Below, in pieces: positions 42,096 to 50,374 of a DNA stretch of 64,000 nucleotides; positions within the stretch are counted from its first letter, which is position 1, and every line of letters starts with the position of its first letter. The DNA is from Epithemia pelagica (taxonomy: Eukaryota; Bacillariophyta; Bacillariophyceae; Surirellales; Surirellaceae), in the NCBI GenBank assembly GCA_946965045.2, contig OX337233.1:372001-436000 (forward strand). Direction: 5' to 3'. A program made the position numbers and the translations under genes. The notes beneath the pieces are model-generated. The model was not told the origin of the DNA and searched no databases. It saw nothing but the letters and a program-made list of their open reading frames with translations.

Positions 42096-42978
42096 GAGAA
42101 TTTAGCGAAGGATAGGCCCACTAGGATAGAGGAATGTAATAGTCACTCTTTTAAAATATGACCCAACATCATGACCGAATTTTGGAAACGCCTCGACAGA
42201 ATTTGGCAGCAACGGAGATATCAACGGCAAGAAAACCCAAAGGGAGAAGCAAGAAACTCTCTATGTGAGATCGTGACAACAAGTCACAGGGCGCACCCTG
42301 GTCCGTTCACCATGAGGCGCTGCTTAGGAAAGCAACCGATTTTGTGTTTTGAATTGTCCGTTGCTCCAACTGCTGTACTGCAATTTATGGGCGAGAATTT
42401 AGCGAAGGATAGGCCCTCTAGGATAGAGGAATGTAATAGTCACTCTTTTAAAATATGACCCAACATCATGACCGAATTTTGGAAACGCCTCGACAGAATT
42501 TGGCAGCAACGGAGATATCAACGGCAAGAAAACCCAAAGGGAGAAGCAAGAAACTCTCTATGTGAGATCGTGACAACAAGTCACAGGGCGCACCCTGGTC
42601 CGTTCACCATGAGGCGCTGCTTAGGAAAGCAACCGATTTTGTGTTTTGAATTGTCCGTTGCTCCAACTGCTGTACTGCAATTTATGGGCGAGAATTTAAC
42701 GAAGGATAGGCCCTCTAGGATAGAGGAATGTAATAGTCACTCTTTTAAAATATGACCCAACATCATGACCGAATTTTGGAAACGCCTCGACAGAATTTGG
42801 CAGCAACGGAGATATCAACGGCAAGAAAACCCAAAGGGAGAAGCAAGCAACTCTCTATGTGAGATCGTGACAACAAGTCACAGGGCGCACCCTGGTCCGT
42901 TCACCATGAGGCGCTGCTTAGGAAAGCAACCGATTTTGTGTTTTGAATTGTCCGTTGCTCCAACTGCTGTACTGCAAT
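42096..42978. repeat. Tandem array, three copies of a 297-bp unit
   Basis: Units begin GAGAATTTAGCGAAGGAT at 42096, 42393 and 42690; the third stops about 8 bases short. Copies are nearly identical. Each contains CGCCTCGACAGAATTTGGC and the stretch up to CATGAGGCGC, which match the last 101-bp unit and its flank at 33459-33601. Each unit opens a 95-codon frame from MTEFWKRLDRIWQQ that ends in TGA; the third runs on for 134 codons. Since 297 is divisible by three but every unit ends in a stop, I treat this as non-coding. Confidence 0.95.
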
Positions 42979-43165
42979 TAGAGGAAACGAGCAAGGAGTC
43001 TCACAATTTTGGCACGACCTCTCCAGATTTTTGTCGGAATCTCAATAACAACGGGAGAAACGTCAGTCTCCACAATATGCTGATGCAGAACGGCAGTCAA
43101 ATCCAAGAACCAACAGAAAGGCTCATTGATCCGGTTTGTGGACTTTTGTCAAGAAAATCATCAAC

Positions 43166-44854
43166 ATGAAGTTCAGCTTTGGTATTGCAACCTTGTCGAC
43201 AGTTTTGCTGCTTCTCTGCCATGGGATCAGTGTGGCACAAGAAACTACCGTGACGGAGAATGGGCCTCATCGCAGAGCTTCCACAAGTGCCATGTTCATG
43301 TGCCCTGAAGATGATCACTATCGTCGTCATCACCGTGAGCTTGGCAAAAAAGACAGTTATGGAAAGGGGAAGAAGGATGATTCGTATTACAGCAAGGGCA
43401 AAGGAAAGGGCAAGGGCGACTATTACAAGAAGGGCAAGAAGGACAAGAGCAAGGATGACGATGATGGCAAAAAGGGCAAAAAGCAGAAAAAGCAACCCAA
43501 GTGTCTGACTATTGGTGAAATAGCCGAGAGTTCGGAGGACTTTACCACCTTGGTGGAGGCACTCAAGGCGGTTGACTTGTGGGAAGATGTCAATGATCCA
43601 GAAGCCGAGCTGACCATTTTCGCTCCCACCAACAATGCCTTTGCGGATGCTCCAGAGGGTACCATCGACTTGAACACATTGTTGACCGTTTTGTTGTATC
43701 ACGCAGTGGATTGCAAGGTCACGTCCAGTGATTTGCTTGGAGCGGGTGCTTCTACCATTACCGTCCCTACTAAAAACGACGACAATACCTTTGATGTTGT
43801 GATCAAGGGACATGATATCTTTATTCAAGGCGACGCCAATGATGTGGAGGATCTCCCTCAAGTGATTGCCGCAGATCTTTATGCCTGTAATGGAGTCGTT
43901 CACGTGGTGGACAAGATCATTTTGCCCGTGTTGGACGAGGAGCCTCCGGTACCGACCGATCCTCCCATTGTGCTGGTTCCTCCCACCATTTTGGGACTCG
44001 TCCAAGAAAATGGCTTTGACACCTTGGTGTCCCTTTTGGAACTGACGGAGTTGGATGCCGCCGTGGACGATCCGGATGCTTCCTTGACTGTCTTTGCGCC
44101 CACCGAAGACGCCTTTGGTCAATTGGCTCCGGAATTTGTCTACTATTTGGTAAACAACATAGATGTCTTGAGTTTGATTCTCAAGTTCCATGTCGTCGGC
44201 AAGGTCTTGACGGCACAAGACTTGGTCGCCCATCCGCCCCCGACAGTCGAAACCTTGGCCGAACAAGACATTACCCCCGAATTTGATGGCACCGCCTTGT
44301 TCTTGTCCGGGTTCAACAATGACCCGGCCAATCTTCCCATGGTGGAAAAACAATTGGTGTATCTCGATGCTTATGCCTCGAATGGTATTGTCCATGTCAT
44401 CAACAAGGTATTGGTCCCCAAGCTGCCCGTGGGTGGAACAGCCGCGCTCAAGGGACTCACCCTGTTCAATTTTGCCTTGGCCGTGTCTGGGTTGAAAGAG
44501 ACCTTTAATTCCTTGACGGACAGCTTTACCATCCTGGCGCCCACCGACGACGCCTTTATGGCCTTGGGGGATACCTTGACAGAGGTCCTCGCCGATGTGG
44601 ATACCTTGACGACCATTTTGGCCACGCACGTCATTCCCGGTCCAGGTCTCCAGAGTCCGGTCGTGTCGGAATTGACCGAGATTACTAGTACCTTGTCGGG
44701 CATTCCTTTGACGGTCACGGTTCGCGATACCGGTCTCTTTATTGCCGGCCCGGGCAATGCGGGAGATGGAGCCAAGGTGATTGGTGCCGATATGGAAGCC
44801 TTGCCGGACAGTATCATTCATATCATTGATACAGTTCTCTTGCCAGGAGCCTAA
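43166..44854 (+). CDS. Secreted fasciclin (FAS1) protein, FAS-F, three domains
   Basis: 562 aa. The first ATG is at 43166, giving a signal peptide (MKFSFGIATLSTVLLLL, then CHGISVAQ). The polar segment contains a Cys and HHREL, then comes the KGK/KDD-rich linker (about 75-112), then three FAS1 domains starting CLTIGEIAESSEDF, PTILGLVQENGF and ALKGLTLFNFA. H1 motifs: TIFAPTNNAF, TVFAPTEDAF, TILAPTDDAF. H2 motifs: VVHVVDKIILP, IVHVINKVLVP, IIHIIDTVLLPGA. Probably extracellular adhesion or cell-surface protein by family. Its third domain and 3' flank are nearly the same as FAS-E (block duplication). It looks like the least damaged family member. Confidence 0.9.
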   Translation: MKFSFGIATLSTVLLLLCHGISVAQETTVTENGPHRRASTSAMFMCPEDDHYRRHHRELGKKDSYGKGKKDDSYYSKGKGKGKGDYYKKGKKDKSKDDDDGKKGKKQKKQPKCLTIGEIAESSEDFTTLVEALKAVDLWEDVNDPEAELTIFAPTNNAFADAPEGTIDLNTLLTVLLYHAVDCKVTSSDLLGAGASTITVPTKNDDNTFDVVIKGHDIFIQGDANDVEDLPQVIAADLYACNGVVHVVDKIILPVLDEEPPVPTDPPIVLVPPTILGLVQENGFDTLVSLLELTELDAAVDDPDASLTVFAPTEDAFGQLAPEFVYYLVNNIDVLSLILKFHVVGKVLTAQDLVAHPPPTVETLAEQDITPEFDGTALFLSGFNNDPANLPMVEKQLVYLDAYASNGIVHVINKVLVPKLPVGGTAALKGLTLFNFALAVSGLKETFNSLTDSFTILAPTDDAFMALGDTLTEVLADVDTLTTILATHVIPGPGLQSPVVSELTEITSTLSGIPLTVTVRDTGLFIAGPGNAGDGAKVIGADMEALPDSIIHIIDTVLLPGA

Positions 44855-45689
44855 CAACTCAGAAAAAAAGATGCTGCCTAGCTAAAAAAATTTATAATGA
44901 ACAAAGAAACGAATCGGCTCCATGGCAGTTTGTGTGGATTCCATGCTGTTGTAAAAAGTGGGGAGCCGGTCGCTCAACTACCTAGTAAAGAAAATGTCTC
45001 TACAACACCATTCCTGATGAACCTGTAAGACCACTTGTGTATGCCATACGAGGGACTCGGACCTAGTTTCGACACGATGCTGTCACCTAGGCCACTAGAG
45101 ATCGTCCTGGTGCCTAGGAGTACTACGCAAGGACGAGACGTTATGGGTTTTGTGGAGACCCATCGTGCCGTATTTTACTTTGTGCGGCCCACCCTTATCC
45201 GTATTCTGTATCATCCTGTGTGTGTGTCGTCATTCTGGATACCGTCCTGCTCTTGTTTGTTGTGAGCATGCCAAACATCAGAGGAAGGAACCAAAGCGAT
45301 GAGGTGGACCTGTATTCCGACGGCGAGAATGGACCGAATGGGTCGTTACTCGACCGCATAGCCAGGCTAGTGTTGGTCGCTGACGGATGCTGGACAGACG
45401 TCGATGGACTTGGGGTCTGTTCACTGTACGAAGGGCCAGCTCCTACCTGTCCCTACCACTTTCAACTGATTTCACGATTACCTGTAGGTACTGTTTTTCC
45501 CCCAGTACGCCGGACGACCGTCCCACCAACCGCATTCGCCACGTCCAGCACTTGGGTACCGGGCATCTAATCGACTCCGCGTATTTCTCTCTCTAGCTCT
45601 AGTAAATAGTAGAGTCGTATTCGTCTGTCTATTCGTACACTGACTGGTCGTAGCGAAACAATCCCGGTTCACCCCTCAACACACACATA
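44855..45689. other. Intergenic after FAS-F, left flank of the transposon
   Basis: Collinear with 35558-36600. The sequence jumps from GGTCGTAG to GCGAAACAATCC at about 45653, deleting what corresponds to 36369-36570. Ends in a CA-rich run and the TA target site at 45688-45689. Confidence 0.8.
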
Positions 45690-45733
45690 CGAGCTCCACC
45701 AATCGATATGGGTAACCGTAGTGGCCCGTGCTT
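45690..45733 (+). repeat. Left terminal inverted repeat of the mariner-like element
   Basis: 44 bp, perfectly reverse-complementary to 49933-49976; outermost bases CGAGCTCC next to the TA target site. Confidence 0.95.
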
Positions 45734-45871
45734 CACGTTTCCGATTCTCGGTGAAACTTCCGGCCCTACGAGATTCACTACACTATACATTTTCCTAGAG
45801 TACGAGTACTCGTAAGATGAATTAGTCCGTGAACTGATGACATCGTTCCTCGGCACAACGATGCACTCTCT

Positions 45872-45909
45872 TTTGCCCTCAACATTCACCTTTGCCCTCA
45901 ACATTCACC
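45872..45909. repeat. 19-bp direct repeat upstream of the transposase
   Basis: TTTGCCCTCAACATTCACC occurs twice head to tail. It is in the 5' region of the transposase gene and could be a binding site or chance duplication. Confidence 0.8.
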
Positions 45910-46116
45910 ATGGTGAGGAGGCGCTTGCCCATTCGGTATCAAACAGTACAAATCGCCTCATCTACTCTATTAGTTACATAGATCTATAGGAAATCTAACT
46001 TGTATGTGCTTCGTAGTGCATCGTTCACGATCCTCATCCATCCGATGCGTTCATCCATCCGACGCTCGTCAACCCATTTTGCCTTTGTTGTTTGTTGATT
46101 GTCGTTCCATCCAATC

Positions 46117-48528
46117 ATGTCAAACAAGGTACGAAAAGGGTCCTTCGTCTCCGTTGCACGCAGCGACCAGGGATCAATGGGTGGTTTTGGCTTCGTCCGA
46201 AAACTCAAACGAAAAAGAAAGGACGACAGTGACGACGAAGCTGTTACTGTTGTTGACTCGCAGTCAACAGCACCCGACCAAACCACATTGGTTGACGTCG
46301 AGTATACTATCGACAATCGATGCTCCCAGGATGTTTCATCCGATCGTGTCTCTCACGCAATGATCGAGCCAACGGCTCGTCGCCGCCCTGGCGACCAAAC
46401 GACCCGCCCCTCGCTTCGTTCAACTCGTCATGATCCCCGACTGCAAGCCAGTTTGATTGCTGCGACGACAGCGACGGCAGATGAACCCACGCCTGATGAT
46501 CCTCCAGGACCCCCAACCAATTCAACCACCTTCTTGCTTGATCTTTGCACCAAGAACAATCACGACAAGGCCTTCGAGATCCTTGAAGATAAGTGCAACA
46601 AGGAATGTGGATACGGTTGGTTGAGAAAGATTGAGCATACAACGAACAGATCTGGTGCATTTGACTCAAAATACGACCCAAACAAATCATCCGATGAAAG
46701 GCAGCCGCTGCACTCTGCCTCCGAAAAGCAACTTGCTTGCATGCTCAACCTTGCAATGAAGCCTCATTGCTACAATGTGCGCTTTATTTCATACGCATGG
46801 GGGATCAGCCGTAAAGCTCTATACAAATGGATAGAGGACTTTTCCAAAAATCCCTTGCCGCAACCCCGAAAGACTCGAAGTGACAAGGGCTTAACGCTGT
46901 TGACCTCAGAGAAGAAACGACGATCCACGTGGACCCCTAGATTTATCTTTATGAAAGACTATCAAGTGAAAAATCCTGACTCAAATATGACTCAAGCTAG
47001 GGATGCGTGGAAAACTATCGAAGATGATGAAGATGCTATATCTCCCTATAAGGCCTTGAGTGATCAATGGCATCGTGATCAAGGAGCTTTTCTTCTATCG
47101 GAGATTCAACGACTTCTCAAGGATACTGGCGGCTCTGTCTCCTGGAATACGATAGCAACCTTGGTTGCAGGCTCTGGTAACGCACAACTTATCAGTGGTG
47201 AAACAATCCGAAAATTCTGCATGTCATTGCCAGACTCGTCATATAAAAGCACACGGATCCTACCCCACCTAGATCAAGCAAATAAAGAGAGACGATACTG
47301 GTGGGCAATTCAGTTTTGGATCTTCTGGAAGTCAGCGAAGACCTTTAACAATGTCCAAGTTGTTCTTGTTCATATGGACGAGAAATGGTTTTGGTCAATC
47401 GTGGTGCGGCGAAACAATAAGTCTATTCCGATGTTGGGAATAAAGCCAGTTGTGCATTCAGTCCATCACAAGAATCACATCGAAAAGACAATGGGGATTG
47501 TTGCCGTCGCATATGCCCCAAAGCAGAACGACTGGAAGCAAGGTGGAACACCATTCACGGTTAGCCTGGTACGAGCAGGCCGTAAGGTCAAAGCGTCGCG
47601 CGATACCTACCGGCGTGTCTACAAAGATGACGGGTCGTATCACTATCCAACAATCCAAGAAAACTTACTTCGTAAGAAGGGTGAACTCTACTTCAAGGGC
47701 ATGGAAGTTACGGGTAGTTCTAGAGGAACACGGAAAGAACCCAAGTTCTCTCTACTACATGATTTTTATGAGTCGGTTCATCTACCGAACCTAGACATGT
47801 TAGCAGAAGAAGTGACTTCAATGGTCGGATCGCATTGCCGAGTGGTGATTGTCGAGCAATTTGATGGAGCGGGTCCTCATAAAGAAGACAAGCTCACCAG
47901 GTACATCGAAGGCCAATTTGCGGCACGTCAATGGTATCGAGCTCCACAGCCTGCCAACTCGCCCCTTACCAATGTCCTAGATGATTGTGTCTTCCCGGCA
48001 CTTTCGAAGCATGTGTCTCGGGAACAGGGAATATCAAACAAGTGTCAAGCGTATTCTAACGATGAAATATGGGAGTCGGTCCAAAAGTGCTATGAATCCT
48101 TTCCCATGGATGTTCTCGCAAGAGCATTTGTGCGACATCACCAGATCGTAAACGCAATTGCAATCGAAAAGGGTGGGGACAAGTTTGCTCAAGACCATGA
48201 TCTACATTTCAATGTTCGGAATTGTTGTTCACCTACTTTCAGCGAAGATGGAGTTGCAACTGGAGTTGAGATGGTCCCAATTTTTGATGAACATAATGAA
48301 CGCGATGACAGACCAAGTTTTCGCCATCCAGATCCGATGATTACGCAAGATCTCTTGGAAGAAAATCTTTTGCGAATGAAGACCATTCAGCTTGAAAGGC
48401 TGATCGACTGGATGCCTGAAGATCATGAATGGTTTGAAGATGTCGCTGGTGCCCATGCCATCCTGAGAGCGAGAGAGGACGGAGACTTCGAGTCAGACGG
48501 AGAAGTAGAAACAGAGGATGAACTATAG
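46117..48528 (+). CDS. Mariner-like transposase (DDD triad)
   Basis: 803 aa from the first ATG (MSNKVRKGSF). The N-terminus of about 130 residues is low complexity. A helix-turn-helix-like segment lies around residues 225-245 (ISYAWGISRKALYKWIEDF). The catalytic domain has HMDEKWFW (Asp421), VEQFDGAGPH (Asp583) and PANSPLTNVLDD (Asp622/623). That gives 38 or 39 residues between the last two acids, similar to the DD39D class of plant mariner-like transposases, whose HxDEKWF and QPPNSPDLNVLD motifs are clearly related. The protein is larger than usual, with extra sequence between the first two acids. The C-terminus is acidic. The frame is uninterrupted. Confidence 0.9.
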   Translation: MSNKVRKGSFVSVARSDQGSMGGFGFVRKLKRKRKDDSDDEAVTVVDSQSTAPDQTTLVDVEYTIDNRCSQDVSSDRVSHAMIEPTARRRPGDQTTRPSLRSTRHDPRLQASLIAATTATADEPTPDDPPGPPTNSTTFLLDLCTKNNHDKAFEILEDKCNKECGYGWLRKIEHTTNRSGAFDSKYDPNKSSDERQPLHSASEKQLACMLNLAMKPHCYNVRFISYAWGISRKALYKWIEDFSKNPLPQPRKTRSDKGLTLLTSEKKRRSTWTPRFIFMKDYQVKNPDSNMTQARDAWKTIEDDEDAISPYKALSDQWHRDQGAFLLSEIQRLLKDTGGSVSWNTIATLVAGSGNAQLISGETIRKFCMSLPDSSYKSTRILPHLDQANKERRYWWAIQFWIFWKSAKTFNNVQVVLVHMDEKWFWSIVVRRNNKSIPMLGIKPVVHSVHHKNHIEKTMGIVAVAYAPKQNDWKQGGTPFTVSLVRAGRKVKASRDTYRRVYKDDGSYHYPTIQENLLRKKGELYFKGMEVTGSSRGTRKEPKFSLLHDFYESVHLPNLDMLAEEVTSMVGSHCRVVIVEQFDGAGPHKEDKLTRYIEGQFAARQWYRAPQPANSPLTNVLDDCVFPALSKHVSREQGISNKCQAYSNDEIWESVQKCYESFPMDVLARAFVRHHQIVNAIAIEKGGDKFAQDHDLHFNVRNCCSPTFSEDGVATGVEMVPIFDEHNERDDRPSFRHPDPMITQDLLEENLLRMKTIQLERLIDWMPEDHEWFEDVAGAHAILRAREDGDFESDGEVETEDEL

Positions 48529-48756
48529 TTTGATTGTTGCATGTTGTCTGTTGTCATCATTGTCTTGTTGTATCTAGTTTTTGATTGTTGTGGTCGTCGT
48601 GGATTGTTTCGTTTGCTTGATTACTGCGACTGTTGTTGTTGTCGAGCCAAGGATTTGATTGTAGTAGTTGCTTGTTGTGTTCATCGTGTCTCTTCTATTT
48701 GATTGTTGCCCTAATCAATGCGAGTTTTCGATTCGCTGAGGGCGTGAGAAAGAAGG

Positions 48757-49350
48757 AGTTGATTGTCGCGTGTTGTTTTCGATGTTGCCGTCGGCGCGTG
48801 TTGTCGTTGTTGTCGTCGCCGAGAGTTTCGTGCGGCGGCAGTGAGAAGTTGATTGTTGTGTTTAGGTTGTTGTTGTTGTTGCTGTCGCCGAGTGTTGTTG
48901 TTGTCGTCCGTTCGTTCATTCGTTAGTTCGTTCGATCAGTGGCGGTGAGTAGTTGATTGTTGTGTTTGGATTTTTGTTGTGCCGAGTGTTGTTGTTGTCG
49001 TTCATTCGTTCGTTCGTTCGATCGATCAGCTGCGACATCGTCGCCGATTGTTTCGCCATTTGTAGTTGAGCCGCTTGTGGTTGTCGTTGTCGTCGCTTGT
49101 TACCACCAGTGGACGAGGCTTCGATTTGTTGGGTGAGGGCAACGAAAAGACGAGGAGTTGATTGTTTCGTCGCACGGTAGAAGAAGGAGGACGACCACAC
49201 CATCTTGTCGCCGAGTCTTGCCGCCGAGTGTCGTTGTCGAGTGTTGTTGCCGAGTGTTGTTGTTGTTCGTTCGGTGGCAGCGAGGAGTGAGTAGTTGATT
49301 GTTGTGTTTGGGTTTTGGGTTGTTGTTGTTGTTGCCGAGTGTTGTCGACT
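48757..49350. repeat. Degenerate direct repeats inside the transposon
   Basis: Phrases such as GTTGATTGTTGTGTTT and CGCCGAGTGTTGTTGTTG recur about every 90-120 bp (48757, 48853, 48953, about 49295), mixed with CGTTCGTTCGTTCG runs. They lie between the transposase stop and the right end. No coding potential beyond low complexity is apparent. Confidence 0.7.
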
Positions 49351-49932
49351 CGCAAGGCTCTTCGACCACCGCCCATCAGCTTCACGGCATCCCCTCCTTC
49401 TTCCACTCAAATTGTGCTGTGGGAATCAGCCGCACCACCGGCACCACCATCGTCTGTCGCAGTAGAAGCAGTCCTTCCACCCACGGTTCACGTTTGTTTT
49501 GTCTGGACAAATCAGCTTTTGTTGCGTTTGAGCCACCAACGGTCGAGGCTTTCCAATGTTGTGCTCGGTCTATTAAGTGACGAGGAGTTGATTGCTGCAT
49601 GCGGACGTATGATCGGTGACTTGCTGGATGCATTCTATCGGTTGTCGTCGTCTTCTTCTCAAGGTCACTTCCTCTATTTCGGATGCCAAATAAGGAAGAC
49701 TTCAAAACCTTGCCGTAGGTCCATAAAAAAGGCCAACTCATCCCTGCCCGCCCATTCCCTCACGGTACACTTGATTCTTAGGCATCCTTGATGGTCGCAA
49801 GAGAGCTAGCGCCTTTCGTTGGAGGTGCACGCCGGCTTGAGTGTGCCATGGTGGTGTTATGCAGTGCAAAATGACCGTAGTGGTGTCCCTACGAAGTTAG
49901 AATCACTGTAGAAAAAACAGTAGGGGTATGAA
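49351..49932. other. Right part of the transposon, no gene recognised
   Basis: Open plus-strand frames here (49299-49580, 49315-49791) lack ATG starts and known motifs. Possibly captured host sequence or untranslated DNA. Confidence 0.4.
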
Positions 49933-49976
49933 AAGCACGGGCCACTACGGTTACCCATATCGATTGGTGGAGCTCG
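49933..49976 (-). repeat. Right terminal inverted repeat of the mariner-like element
   Basis: 44 bp, reverse complement of 45690-45733, ending GGTGGAGCTCG just before TA at 49977-49978. Confidence 0.95.
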
Positions 49977-50374
49977 TACACACACATACACAATCTCTCT
50001 CCCAGAACACGACGAGAATCCATTGATTTTTCACCCTTTTGTTGTTTCATTCGCCTTGATCCACAAGATTGAAGCAGCAACCCCGCCTCCCAGACTACTC
50101 AAACGAGGCACTCCTATATCTAGAAGGACAGAGAACGACGAGACTGTTGTGTGTTTGGACTCAAACGTTGTTTCAGAGCCACACAACAATTGTACCAAAA
50201 ACCATTCGATCCACCATACTCATCAACAAGCACTCACACAATACTATGCTTGTCGTGGAACCACCACCGACCAGAGCAGCACCAGCACCAGAAGCACCAT
50301 TGTCCCCCTATTCTACTTGCCCCAACAACAAAAACCGGACCCCAACAACACCGTTGAGTCAAGCAGCCGCCAGC
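49977..50374. other. Leader of coiled-coil gene 2, right flank of the transposon
   Basis: Collinear with 36605-37001. The CA-rich run and the CTCTCTCCCAGAACACG segment are shared with block A. Any promoter further left is now separated from the gene by the transposon. Confidence 0.7.

Larger units (their letters stand above)
45690..49976 (+). mobile_element. Mariner-like (Tc1/mariner superfamily) DNA transposon, apparently complete
   Basis: 4287 bp bounded by perfect 44-bp terminal inverted repeats (45690-45733 and 49933-49976, outer end CGAGCTCCACCAATC) and flanked by a TA duplication (45688-45689 and 49977-49978). The empty site is visible in block A near 36600 (CACATAAACACAC), confirming insertion after the block duplication. 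It encodes one long transposase on the plus strand. The region after the transposase (48.6-49.35 kb) is a degenerate GTTGTTGTCG-rich repeat array; the last 600 bp have no recognisable gene. Intact TIRs and an intact transposase mean it could be recently or currently active. Confidence 0.95.

Noticed and set aside
41934-42978. 3' LTR of the copia fragment made of the 297-bp repeats
   Set aside because: The units are tandem, lack TG...CA ends that I can identify, and share sequence with the 101-bp array, which has no retroelement next to it.
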